Shown here in pieces: positions 36,956 to 45,436 of a stretch of DNA of 64,000 bases. The stretch's first letter is position 1. Each line of letters begins with the position of its first letter. Source of the stretch: G963702155 sp963702155 (GTDB lineage: Bacteria > Pseudomonadota > Alphaproteobacteria > Micavibrionales > Micavibrionaceae); NCBI GenBank assembly GCA_963702155.1, contig OY969717.1, positions 434,001 through 498,000 on the forward strand. Direction: 5' to 3'. Position numbers and translations under genes: made by a program. Below the pieces are notes generated by a model, which saw only the letters and a program-made list of their open reading frames with translations, made no database searches and was not told the origin of the DNA.

Positions 36956-37432
36956 ATGAAGAATTTTGCAATTTTAACTATGGTTCTCGCAATGTTTTCC
37001 CTCACTGCGTGTGAGAGTTTACAAGGGCGCGGCAATAAAGAATTAATAGGGGGCGGTTCTGGTGCAATATTGGGCGGTGTTCTTGGCTCACAAGTTGGTG
37101 GTGGCTCCGGTCGTTTGATTGCAACCGGTGCTGGCGTACTTGTTGGTGGTTTGCTCGGTACAGAAATTGGGCGCTCGTTAGATAATGCTGACCGTGCATA
37201 TGCACGCGATGCAACATATACCGCGCACAGTGCGCCCGTTGGCGACACAATCTCTTGGAACAATCCGGAAAGCGGCAACAGAGGCAGCGTAACACCTGTT
37301 CGTGATGGCTACAGCTCATCAGGTCGTTACTGCCGTGAGTATCAACAAACAATTTATGTCGGCGGTCAAGCAGAATCTGCCTATGGCACAGCTTGTCAAA
37401 AGCCTGACGGATCTTGGGAAATAAAAGAATAA
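36956..37432 (+). CDS. 17 kDa surface antigen-type glycine-zipper lipoprotein
   Basis: A 158-residue lipoprotein with lipobox LTAC (Cys19). Residues 31-72 hold a glycine-zipper membrane segment (repeated GGG/GxxxG) as in the Rickettsia 17 kDa antigen. The C-terminal part carries the surface-antigen domain ending in CREYQQTIYVGGQAE and CQKPDGSWEI. Anchored in the outer membrane; it may be an abundant envelope protein. A stem-loop follows the gene. Confidence 0.88.
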   Translation: MKNFAILTMVLAMFSLTACESLQGRGNKELIGGGSGAILGGVLGSQVGGGSGRLIATGAGVLVGGLLGTEIGRSLDNADRAYARDATYTAHSAPVGDTISWNNPESGNRGSVTPVRDGYSSSGRYCREYQQTIYVGGQAESAYGTACQKPDGSWEIKE

Positions 37433-37456
37433 TGTAATAAAAAATTAAAGTATTTA

Positions 37457-37492
37457 AAACCCGGTTTTCTCAATAAAAGGCCGGGTTTTTTA
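37457..37492 (+). terminator. Rho-independent terminator after the 17 kDa antigen gene
   Basis: Stem AAACCCGG / CCGGGTTT (with an inner TTTT/AAAA pairing) followed by TTTTT. It lies between convergent genes. Confidence 0.85.
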
Positions 37493-37509
37493 TAATTTAT
37501 AGGAAAAAC

Positions 37510-38958
37510 CTAATCTTGAGATATGAGAGCCCTTTCTTCTTTGTTTGAAAAGTTTTCAAGTTGAGCTGTTTTTTCAAATGCGAATTTTATGGCATCCCAT
37601 GCTTCTAAATCTTGCGGAGCATTATGTTTTTCTCGTAAAAAAGTGAGCATTTTATAAAGAATAGACACATCATTGTGAAGCCCTTTTCGTATCCGTAAAA
37701 CAAGCGTTTTCTGGAGCATCATAAGATGTTCAATACTAACAAGCTCGATCAAATCATTAAAATTTGGGGCATGGGGTGATTTCTGGGAGTATGCTTCATA
37801 CTCCGTTATCGTATATTCACTCAATACACTATAAGCATGCGCAGACCATCCGATAGCATGCCCATTTAACAAGTTTTTATTTTGATCAAGAGCCAAATCA
37901 AAGTAGGTCTTCGCCAAATCATCAGGTGTGACACGTTCATTAATAAGCGAGAATTCATTTAAACATATTTTTTTATGAAGCCTCGCATTGGTATCATCAT
38001 TTGTGAACGGATTATAATCTTTGATCTCACCAGTTGGAGCGGGATCAAGGTTCAAAATTTCAGAAACTAAATAAGCAGTCGAGCGGATATACGGATCTTC
38101 ACTGGTATAAATGGCTGTACTCAGAATTTTGTTTTTATCGTAACCAAGTGTAGCCAAATCTTGAGCATTACGCGTAAACATGATCCATTGATTAAGTGAA
38201 GTATCATCATAAGTCACACCAATTTCATGGGCAAATTCAACCGCCACCGAAAAGCTTTTATTCTTTATGCGTTCATATATAAACTCTTCAAAAACGATTT
38301 GCGTTGCTTCGCTCGTAATGGGGTAGGGATATAATTCCGGAACATGGCAGGGTTTAAACGTTAATGCAGAGAGCGCTCTTTTACGTGCAAGGCTTTTGAT
38401 AAAACCAAGTTGACCGTCCAGAGCTTCTATAATTGCGCCAAAACAATCGCCCAACATATTTCTCTTTGTTTTTTCTAATGAAGAAAGTTGAGGTTTTATA
38501 AGGTCATACAATTCTACATAAAAATCAGTTTTCTGATCTTTAATATCTTGGCGAAGCATAAGTATATGAAAAATTTGAATATATAAATATTGGCGCGCAT
38601 CTTCTATATTTTCAAATGTATCAGCATTTATAAAAACAATACCCATCCAGAAATCTTTTTTTAAAAACGGAATAACACCTTTTTTCTGGCTTGCACAAAA
38701 ACCAGCAAAAAAACTTTGTTTAAAATCATCATCAATTTGCACGTTCAAATAAGATACAGCATCAAGGTTACCGGCATGCTCTGCCAAAATACTTTGCTTT
38801 TCTAAAAAGGCACGTGGTGCTTGACCGGATTTATAAGGAACAAACAAGACATCAAAATCCTTGAACTCCGCAATAAGATCGCGGCGAAGCACAGAACAAA
38901 TATGGCTAAGGGCAATAAGATCAACACTCATAATCTTCACACTATAATCCTCAAACAT
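37510..38958 (-). CDS. Protein of unknown function, 482 residues
   Basis: A soluble, mostly helical protein without a signal peptide. The first part has a conserved-looking VLFVPYKSGQAPRAFLEKQSILAEHAGNL stretch (given only as landmarks: VPYKSGQAP and QSILAEHAGNL), then a central helical block with Trp/Phe motifs. The last half is rich in Leu/Asp/Tyr helices. Possible starts are codons 1 and 10. No family recognised; it faces fabI divergently, with 161 bases between. Confidence 0.6.
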   Translation of the reverse strand: MFEDYSVKIMSVDLIALSHICSVLRRDLIAEFKDFDVLFVPYKSGQAPRAFLEKQSILAEHAGNLDAVSYLNVQIDDDFKQSFFAGFCASQKKGVIPFLKKDFWMGIVFINADTFENIEDARQYLYIQIFHILMLRQDIKDQKTDFYVELYDLIKPQLSSLEKTKRNMLGDCFGAIIEALDGQLGFIKSLARKRALSALTFKPCHVPELYPYPITSEATQIVFEEFIYERIKNKSFSVAVEFAHEIGVTYDDTSLNQWIMFTRNAQDLATLGYDKNKILSTAIYTSEDPYIRSTAYLVSEILNLDPAPTGEIKDYNPFTNDDTNARLHKKICLNEFSLINERVTPDDLAKTYFDLALDQNKNLLNGHAIGWSAHAYSVLSEYTITEYEAYSQKSPHAPNFNDLIELVSIEHLMMLQKTLVLRIRKGLHNDVSILYKMLTFLREKHNAPQDLEAWDAIKFAFEKTAQLENFSNKEERALISQD

Positions 38959-39119
38959 AAACAGAGAATTAAAAAGTCAAAGTATTCTACGCGGTCATAT
39001 GTCGAACAAAGTGTGGAAACTATACCAGAAAGGAGACTAGACCTTTACTTTGAAATGTGTAGGATGCTTATATATCAAAGACGTTTTAACGAATAGATTT
39101 TAGGGTAGTAAAAAATACA

Positions 39120-39959
39120 ATGAATGCAGAGAATAATTTTTTGAAAGGGAAACGTGGCCTGATTATGGGCGTAGCTAACGATCGCTCTATCGCATGGGGG
39201 ATTGCATCAATGGCCGCGGCAAGCGGCGCAGAGCTAGCCTTTACGTTCCAAGGCGAAGCATTGGAAAAACGTGTGCGCCCATTGGCTGAAAAAATTGGCG
39301 CAACTATTATTGAACCATGTGATGTGAGCGATGAGGAAAGCATTGATAACGTTTTCAAAGTAATCGAAGAAAAATGGGGTAAGATAGACTTTATTGTCCA
39401 CGCCATTGCATTCTCTGATAAAAAAGAGTTGGACGGCCTTTACTTGGACACAAGTCGTGAAAATTTCAAACGCACAATGGATATATCGGTTTACTCATTT
39501 ACCGCAGTGGCCCAACGTGCTGTACCCTTGATGAATGAGGGGGGAAGTCTTTTAACTCTTACATATTATGGCGCGGAACAGGTAATGCCGCATTATAATG
39601 TAATGGGTGTGGCAAAGGCGGCGCTTGAATGTTCCGTACGGTACCTTGCGGCCGATCTTGGCGGCAAAGACATTCGCGTAAACGCAATTTCCGCCGGCCC
39701 TATAAAAACACTCGCGGCAAGTGGTATCGGCGATTTTCGCTATATCCTTAAATGGAACGAACTCAATTCTCCCTTAAAACGCAATGTCACAATTGATGAT
39801 GTTGGTCGCGCAGGGCTATTTTTACTTTCTGATTTGGGGAGCGGTGTAACCGGTGAAATACTTCATGTTGATGCCGGATATCATACCGTAGGCATGGTGT
39901 CCGTAGACAGCGCCGCCGAAACGGCAGAGCTTTTAAAAGGTATAGCGCCAAAAGACTGA
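39120..39959 (+). CDS. fabI: Enoyl-[acyl-carrier-protein] reductase (NADH) FabI
   Basis: A 279-residue short-chain dehydrogenase for the last step of fatty acid elongation. NAD-binding GVANDRSIAWGIA is near residue 19. The catalytic Tyr/Lys region is LTYYGAEQVMPHYNVMGVAK, with the FabI-typical Y-x6-Y-x6-K spacing. ISAGPIKTLAASGI, found in FabI, follows. Length normal. The esterase-like gene follows 28 bases downstream. Confidence 0.94.
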   Translation: MNAENNFLKGKRGLIMGVANDRSIAWGIASMAAASGAELAFTFQGEALEKRVRPLAEKIGATIIEPCDVSDEESIDNVFKVIEEKWGKIDFIVHAIAFSDKKELDGLYLDTSRENFKRTMDISVYSFTAVAQRAVPLMNEGGSLLTLTYYGAEQVMPHYNVMGVAKAALECSVRYLAADLGGKDIRVNAISAGPIKTLAASGIGDFRYILKWNELNSPLKRNVTIDDVGRAGLFLLSDLGSGVTGEILHVDAGYHTVGMVSVDSAAETAELLKGIAPKD

Positions 39960-39987
39960 GCGACACTGTATTTGGGGTAAACGCGTT

Positions 39988-40854
39988 TTGATAAACCGCA
40001 TAAAATCTGTACTGACAATTCTGACAAGCATATTTTTAACGGCTTGCACACAAGTGGGCGCGCTCGTTGTAAATATTCCTGCCGAATATAATTCAGATAT
40101 AGAAATTGTAAAAAATATTCCATATGGAGATGACACCCTTCAATCGCTGGATATTTATATCCCCAAAGCAGATGAAACAGTCAGGTCAGCACCCATTATT
40201 GTGTTTTTCTATGGCGGGGGATGGACAAAGGGAAGTAAAGATCTTTACCGCTTTGTAGGCAGCGCCTTTGCGGAAAAAGGATACATTGTCATCATTCCCG
40301 ACTATCGCAAATACCCTCAAGTAAAATATCCGGCCTTTGTTGAAGATGGCGCACTAGCCATAAAATGGATAAAAAACAATATTGCAAAATACGGCGGTAC
40401 ATTAGACGGTGTAAGCTTAATGGGGCATTCCGCCGGCGCCCATACTGCAACTATGCTTGCTGCAAATGAAAAGTTTTTAACATCTGTAGATGTGGAAAAT
40501 AGCTACATAAAAAAAGCGGTTGCTTTGTCAGGTCCGTATGATTTTATACCAAAAGAAGAGAAATATAAGAATATTTTTAGTGATTTAAAAACCTATGATC
40601 AAATGCAGATAACCACTTTTATAGATGGGACAGAGCCGCCAATGCTTTTAATCTACGGCAATAAAGACAATATTGTGGGCGCGCAAAACCATCAAAAATT
40701 GTCTAAGAGGTTACGAGAAAATAACGTCGAATTCGATGTAAAGCTTTACGATAATCTGGATCATGTTGGCACAATCAAATCGCTAACATGGGTTTACCGC
40801 AATAAAAACACTCTTTATGCGGACATCTTGAAATTCTTGAAAGAAAATAATTAA
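39988..40854 (+). CDS. Alpha/beta hydrolase (esterase/lipase type), probable lipoprotein
   Basis: A 288-residue exported hydrolase. The start is a TTG (no ATG is available upstream). The lipoprotein signal ends in LTAC (Cys19). The oxyanion region is FFYGGGWTKGS, the nucleophile GHSAG (near residue 150), and the Asp and His of the triad likely lie in LIYGNKDNIVGAQNH and LDHVGT. Its stop overlaps the convergent gene's stop in a TTAA palindrome (40851-40854). Confidence 0.8.
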   Translation: MINRIKSVLTILTSIFLTACTQVGALVVNIPAEYNSDIEIVKNIPYGDDTLQSLDIYIPKADETVRSAPIIVFFYGGGWTKGSKDLYRFVGSAFAEKGYIVIIPDYRKYPQVKYPAFVEDGALAIKWIKNNIAKYGGTLDGVSLMGHSAGAHTATMLAANEKFLTSVDVENSYIKKAVALSGPYDFIPKEEKYKNIFSDLKTYDQMQITTFIDGTEPPMLLIYGNKDNIVGAQNHQKLSKRLRENNVEFDVKLYDNLDHVGTIKSLTWVYRNKNTLYADILKFLKENN

Positions 40855-41099
40855 AGTTTTTCGAGCGCCATCTTGGCCATTTTTTGCAAAGTACGGTTGC
40901 CATGTCCTAAATCAATATGTCCGCCTGTCCCAATATTGGCTTTCATATCATCAAAAATTAAAACTTTTTTCCGTCCTACATATTCGACACGCCCGCCTAC
41001 GGATTCAAACGTGCTGGTAAGCTTTGACACTGGAAAGCCGCTCTCTCCATGCCCGCTGGCAATTTTCTGAAGCGTTTTTTTTGTTTTTTTAATACTCAT
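40851..41099 (-). CDS. Small protein of unknown function
   Basis: An 82-residue basic protein (MSIKKTKKTLQKIASGHG start) with GGRVEYVGRKKVLIF, GGHIDLGHGNRTLQKMAKMAL. The strand-turn-helix look and the late HGN are slightly HicA-like, but the partner antitoxin gene is absent and the match is weak. Stop codons overlap with the esterase gene. Divergent from aroC. Confidence 0.55.
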   Translation of the reverse strand: MSIKKTKKTLQKIASGHGESGFPVSKLTSTFESVGGRVEYVGRKKVLIFDDMKANIGTGGHIDLGHGNRTLQKMAKMALEKL

Positions 41100-41176
41100 G
41101 TTAATCCTTATGGCAATTAAAATATCATAGTTTTATATTTCATATTTTGCAAATTTCATTTAAGACTTAAAGCATT

Positions 41177-42262
41177 ATGAGTGGAAATCGTTTCGGAACA
41201 TTATTTCAGTATCAAACCTTTGGCGAGAGCCATGGCGCGGCTATCGGTGCAATCGTAGATGGCGTCCCGCCACGCATTCCTATAAATGAAAACGATATTC
41301 AAAACTTTTTGAACCGTCGCAAACCGGGACAGAATAAATTCACAACCCAGCGTAAAGAACCAGATGCCGTGAAGATTCTCTCTGGCGTCTTTGAGGGGCA
41401 GACCACTGGAACACCAATTGGTTTGTTGATTGAAAATACGGATGCAAAGTCTAAAGATTATTCAGATATCAAGGATAAATTCCGCCCAGGCCATGCAGAT
41501 TTTACCTATAACGAGAAATACGGCGTCCGCGATTATCGCGGCGGCGGGCGTTCTTCTGCACGGGAAACGGCCATGCGCGTGGCGGCAGGCGCTGTCGCTC
41601 ATAAAGTATTAGAACATCAAATCGGCAACCATATTAAAATTCGCGCCGCCGTGGTTCAAATTGGAACGGAAAAAATAAACCGTGAAAATTGGGATTGGGA
41701 TCAGGTTAATCAAAACCCTTTTTTTGCACCGGATGCCAAAGCCGCAAAAGATTGGGAAGATCATTTGGGTAAAATCCGCAAAGCCGGATCAAGCGCGGGC
41801 GCATTGATTGAAATACACGCAAGCGGTTTTCCATCCGGCCTTGGCGCACCTGTATATGATAAACTAGATGCGGATATCGCAAAGGCTATGATGTCTATAA
41901 ACGCGGTAAAGGCCGTGGAAATAGGCTCCGGCTTTGAAACGGTATCTTTTGGCGGCGAGGATAACGCTGATGAAATCCGTATTGATGAAAATGACAACCC
42001 TAAATTTCAATCCAACCACGCAGGCGGCATACTAGGCGGCATTTCAACGGGGCAAGATATAATCGCGCGCGTCGCCTTTAAACCAACCAGCTCTATTTTA
42101 ACACCCAAAAAAACCATTGATAAGTATGGTAATGAAACCGACATTCTAACCAAAGGTCGCCACGATCCATGTGTAGGTATCCGCGGCGCGCCCGTAGTAG
42201 AGGCTATGATGGCATGTGTTTTGGCGGATCATTGGCTGCGACATAAGGCACAATGTTTATAA
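41177..42262 (+). CDS. aroC: Chorismate synthase
   Basis: A 361-residue FMN-dependent enzyme, last step of the shikimate pathway. Typical motifs are GESHGAAIGAIVDGVPP near the N-terminus, RPGHADFTYNEKYGVRDYRGGGRSSARET in the middle (landmark RPGHADFTY and RGGGRSSARET) and NHAGGILGGISTGQ plus RHDPCVGIRGAPVVEAM at the end. Length normal. Confidence 0.97.
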   Translation: MSGNRFGTLFQYQTFGESHGAAIGAIVDGVPPRIPINENDIQNFLNRRKPGQNKFTTQRKEPDAVKILSGVFEGQTTGTPIGLLIENTDAKSKDYSDIKDKFRPGHADFTYNEKYGVRDYRGGGRSSARETAMRVAAGAVAHKVLEHQIGNHIKIRAAVVQIGTEKINRENWDWDQVNQNPFFAPDAKAAKDWEDHLGKIRKAGSSAGALIEIHASGFPSGLGAPVYDKLDADIAKAMMSINAVKAVEIGSGFETVSFGGEDNADEIRIDENDNPKFQSNHAGGILGGISTGQDIIARVAFKPTSSILTPKKTIDKYGNETDILTKGRHDPCVGIRGAPVVEAMMACVLADHWLRHKAQCL

Positions 42263-42353
42263 GACGCTTTAATACTGCAAACAAACTTGGCGTTATTAAA
42301 AAGAAGCGCTATCTTTAACATCAAAATTTAAAATACCGACCAAGGCTATTATA

Positions 42354-44291
42354 ATGTCAAAAAACAGATGGAGACAGCACCGCCCGCTTTTCTCCCAACC
42401 GATCACACAAAGTAAAAAACAAACAAAAACCCGCTGGCGCATCCTGCCCATTTTATGGGGCGCTTTAAAGCGTATGTGCATGGTTATAGGCGCGTTCTTT
42501 CTATTCAGCATTTTTATGGGCGTTATCGCCTCTCTCAACGTTCAAAAAACACAAACGGTTGAACTACCCAAAGAAATGGTCTTATATCTTGAATTTGACC
42601 GCATGCTAACTGAAAAACCTTTAGAGCCTAGCTTTACTGACCCTTTCGCATTTAACGCGCCAACCGTGCATGATTATATTAATGCCCTCGACCATGCGGC
42701 TAAAGACCCGCGTGTAAAGGGTGTACTTGCAAGGTTCCAGCCCGGCGCGGCCTTTTCCATGGTGCATATTGAAGAATTGCGGGATGCTGTAAAACGATTC
42801 CGCGCCAGTGGCAAATTCACACATGTTTATTCTTCTTCTTATGCGGAGACCGGTGGGTTTGGCGCATATTATATGGCAACCGCATTCGAAAACATGTGGA
42901 TGCAGCCTATGGGCGTGGTCGCCGTCCAAGGTTTGAGCGCGGAAGTGCCATTTTTCCGTGATACGCTAGATAAGGTTGGCATAGAACCGCATTTTTTCCA
43001 GCGCAAAGAATATAAAACCGCATATGAAAGCGTGACAAATGCGCAGATGAGCAATGCAAACCGGGAATCCCTACAAGGCGTTATTGATACATATAAAGAT
43101 CAAATGGTTGCGGGCATTGCCGCCGATCGCAATATGACCCCAGAAAATGTATTACGTTTGGTGGATAAGGGTATATTCACGGCCGAAGATGCCGCAAAAT
43201 ATAATCTTGTCACAACGGTAGATTATGTTGATGTTTTGGTGCGTAACATAAAAAAGGAAATCACCGGCGATCCTGAATTTGATAATTCAATATTCGTAAC
43301 CTTCAACGGTTACATCACGGATATGAAACGAAAAGTAAAGGGCAAAAATAAGCAATACATTCTGCCCGGCCAGAAAAAAGAAAATGTCGCACTTATCTAT
43401 GCTGTTGGCGCAATTGTTCCCTCTGGAATGAACACAAAAGCACCCACGATATCAAATATATTTATTGGCGGAGATATCGCAGCCGCAGATGAGATTGCCC
43501 CCGCAATTTTAGCGGCATCAGAACGGAATGATATTAAAGCCATAGTCATCCGCGTGGATAGCCCCGGCGGTTCTCCCACCGCATCTGAAAGTATACTGCG
43601 CGCAATTCGGCGTGCTAAGGATAAAGGCAAGCCGGTATATATATCGATGGGCAATGCCGCTGCATCTGGCGGATACTGGATTGCGGCTTATGCGGATAAA
43701 ATATTTGCCTCCCCTACAACAATTACCGGTTCAATAGGTGTTCTGGGCGGTAAAGTATCAAGCCGAGAATTAATGGACAATATTGGCGTCAATTGGGAGC
43801 GTGTAGAGTGGGGGCGCAATGCCAATATAAATTCATTCGTAAGCCCGTATTCAGAAAGTGAAAAGCGCCAGATCGATGGCATGCTGGATTCAATATATGA
43901 CGCTTTTACCGCGCGTGTATCCGAGGGGCGCAATATTCCTATGGATACAGTACAGGAAATCGCCAAAGGTCGTGTATGGACAGGCGCGCAAGCATACAAA
44001 ATAGGTCTTGTTGATGAATTGGGCGGCCTTACAGATACGCTTGATTATGTCTCTAAAACATTAGGGCTTGAGAACCGTAGTGAACTATCCGTAAATATTT
44101 TCCCCAAAGAGCCAACACCATTAGAACAATTTATAAAATTACTCGGCGGCGATACCGCGATATTTGCGCAATATTTTGGTATAAAAGCGGCTATACCGAC
44201 TGAAATTAAACCTACGCTTAATACAATAAGCATAATGGAAAGCAATCGTTACGGAATGGTTTTCGAACCCTTTGTTTTACATCACTACTAA
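42354..44291 (+). CDS. sppA: Signal peptide peptidase SppA, long (67K) type
   Basis: A membrane-bound serine/lysine peptidase of about 645 residues that degrades cleaved signal peptides. One N-terminal membrane segment (about 40-60) anchors two tandem ClpP-like halves. The nucleophile region is MGNAAASGGYWIAAYADKI and a GSIGVLGG loop follows. The N-terminal half carries the general-base lysine expected in KEYKTAYESV. Stands alone. Confidence 0.93.
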   Translation: MSKNRWRQHRPLFSQPITQSKKQTKTRWRILPILWGALKRMCMVIGAFFLFSIFMGVIASLNVQKTQTVELPKEMVLYLEFDRMLTEKPLEPSFTDPFAFNAPTVHDYINALDHAAKDPRVKGVLARFQPGAAFSMVHIEELRDAVKRFRASGKFTHVYSSSYAETGGFGAYYMATAFENMWMQPMGVVAVQGLSAEVPFFRDTLDKVGIEPHFFQRKEYKTAYESVTNAQMSNANRESLQGVIDTYKDQMVAGIAADRNMTPENVLRLVDKGIFTAEDAAKYNLVTTVDYVDVLVRNIKKEITGDPEFDNSIFVTFNGYITDMKRKVKGKNKQYILPGQKKENVALIYAVGAIVPSGMNTKAPTISNIFIGGDIAAADEIAPAILAASERNDIKAIVIRVDSPGGSPTASESILRAIRRAKDKGKPVYISMGNAAASGGYWIAAYADKIFASPTTITGSIGVLGGKVSSRELMDNIGVNWERVEWGRNANINSFVSPYSESEKRQIDGMLDSIYDAFTARVSEGRNIPMDTVQEIAKGRVWTGAQAYKIGLVDELGGLTDTLDYVSKTLGLENRSELSVNIFPKEPTPLEQFIKLLGGDTAIFAQYFGIKAAIPTEIKPTLNTISIMESNRYGMVFEPFVLHHY

Positions 44292-44298
44292 TAAAGTT

Positions 44299-44645
44299 CT
44301 ATTTTAATTTCTCTAAAGCATTTTTAGCGGCTTGATTAATTATTTGCCATTCTTTAGTTTTAATAAAATTCTTTATGCTTGGTAGCGTGTCAATTGTTTA
44401 TAAACTTGATAAATTGTATTATTAAACTCAGAAAAAACTTTTTTTTCATTTTCAGATAGCTCATTTTGAAAATATCCTGATTCTGGGTGGTAATGATCAT
44501 CACACCATTGACAAAATAATTCTGCGGGAATATCAGCAATAGGAACGTCTTTTTAATATTTTAGCTGTTCTTTTGAAGAAGCCCATAGTTCAAGAATATC
44601 TATTAAAAGCTTTCTGTTGCGACTTTCGTCATCTGAAAAAGTCAT
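44299..44645 (-). pseudogene. Broken small gene (stop codon and frameshift), unknown
   Basis: ATG at 44645 overlaps the HAD phosphatase stop (ATGA). It codes MTFSDDESRNRKLLIDILEL, then WASSKEQLKY, a TAA, and in the same frame KDVPIADIPAELFCQW, CDDHYHPESGYFQNELSENE and on to a second stop. A one-base shift near 44395 then restores TLPSIKNFIKTKEWQIINQ up to the TAG at 44299. The intact form would be about 115 residues. Tight coupling to the HAD gene argues it was once functional. No family recognised. Confidence 0.6.
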
Positions 44646-45397
44646 ACATCATAGCTTTTTTTACCAAATCCGCGAGAAAGTCGACCCTGCATATCAAAAT
44701 ATGACATGATGATAAGCTCAGGGTTCAAACCTTTTTCCAAAATAGCGACCGCAGAATTAAAGCTATATGCAATAGGAAAAACACGCGCCTCTATGAGGTT
44801 GCTTAGCGCAATCGCCGCCAGCATATCCTTGTGCCGATCCCCGATAACCCAAATAACATCATCTGGCTTTGGCGTAATATCCATACGCTCAAGCGCGAGC
44901 ATGAAGGATTCCGGATTGGGTTTGGATTTATGAATATCTTCTCTAAAAACGCTCACTTTAAAAAATTTCTTTAAATCAAATTGGCTTAAAATATCATGAC
45001 CATACCCCTTGCCTAAACCATTACTGACAATAGCAACGGGTATATTATGATCATTTAAAAGCGAGAGAACCGAAACCACACCGGGGCAGGGCTCAACAAT
45101 CTGTTCCACCGACTTCCGCCTGAACTTGTGGATTGCGCGATGCACAATAAGCTTTGGCTTCTTTTGTTTTTTATATTCCGCCTCTTCATTATCGGACACA
45201 ATTGGCCCTTTGGCACGGCGGTGAAAAATCCATTCCCATAATTTGGTAAAACGAAACGATGTGTCATCCAGTTTTTCCAAAATATGAAGTAAGCGCGGAT
45301 TAATATGCCTAACAGTTGTGCCATCCATATCAAAAATGACAATGGTCGGGGTTTGCAATTTACTTTTGTCTATTTGTGGAGTGGACTTTGGATTCAA
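44642..45397 (-). CDS. HAD-superfamily hydrolase (phosphoglycolate phosphatase-like)
   Basis: A 251-residue phosphatase. Motif I FDMDGTTVRH near residue 18 (nucleophile Asp), motif II VSNGLGKG, motif III KPNPES and motif IV GDRHKDMLAA are all present. The cap domain contains a basic segment (KKQKKPKLIVHRAIHKFRRK). Substrate unknown. The stop overlaps the start of the broken gene that follows. Confidence 0.82.
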   Translation of the reverse strand: MNPKSTPQIDKSKLQTPTIVIFDMDGTTVRHINPRLLHILEKLDDTSFRFTKLWEWIFHRRAKGPIVSDNEEAEYKKQKKPKLIVHRAIHKFRRKSVEQIVEPCPGVVSVLSLLNDHNIPVAIVSNGLGKGYGHDILSQFDLKKFFKVSVFREDIHKSKPNPESFMLALERMDITPKPDDVIWVIGDRHKDMLAAIALSNLIEARVFPIAYSFNSAVAILEKGLNPELIIMSYFDMQGRLSRGFGKKSYDV

Positions 45398-45436
45398 ATG
45401 ATATAGTTTCGCAAGATTTGTAATTAAAAAATAATA

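Noticed and set aside
40851..41099. HicA-type toxin
   Set aside because: Only a weak resemblance and no HicB partner gene nearby.
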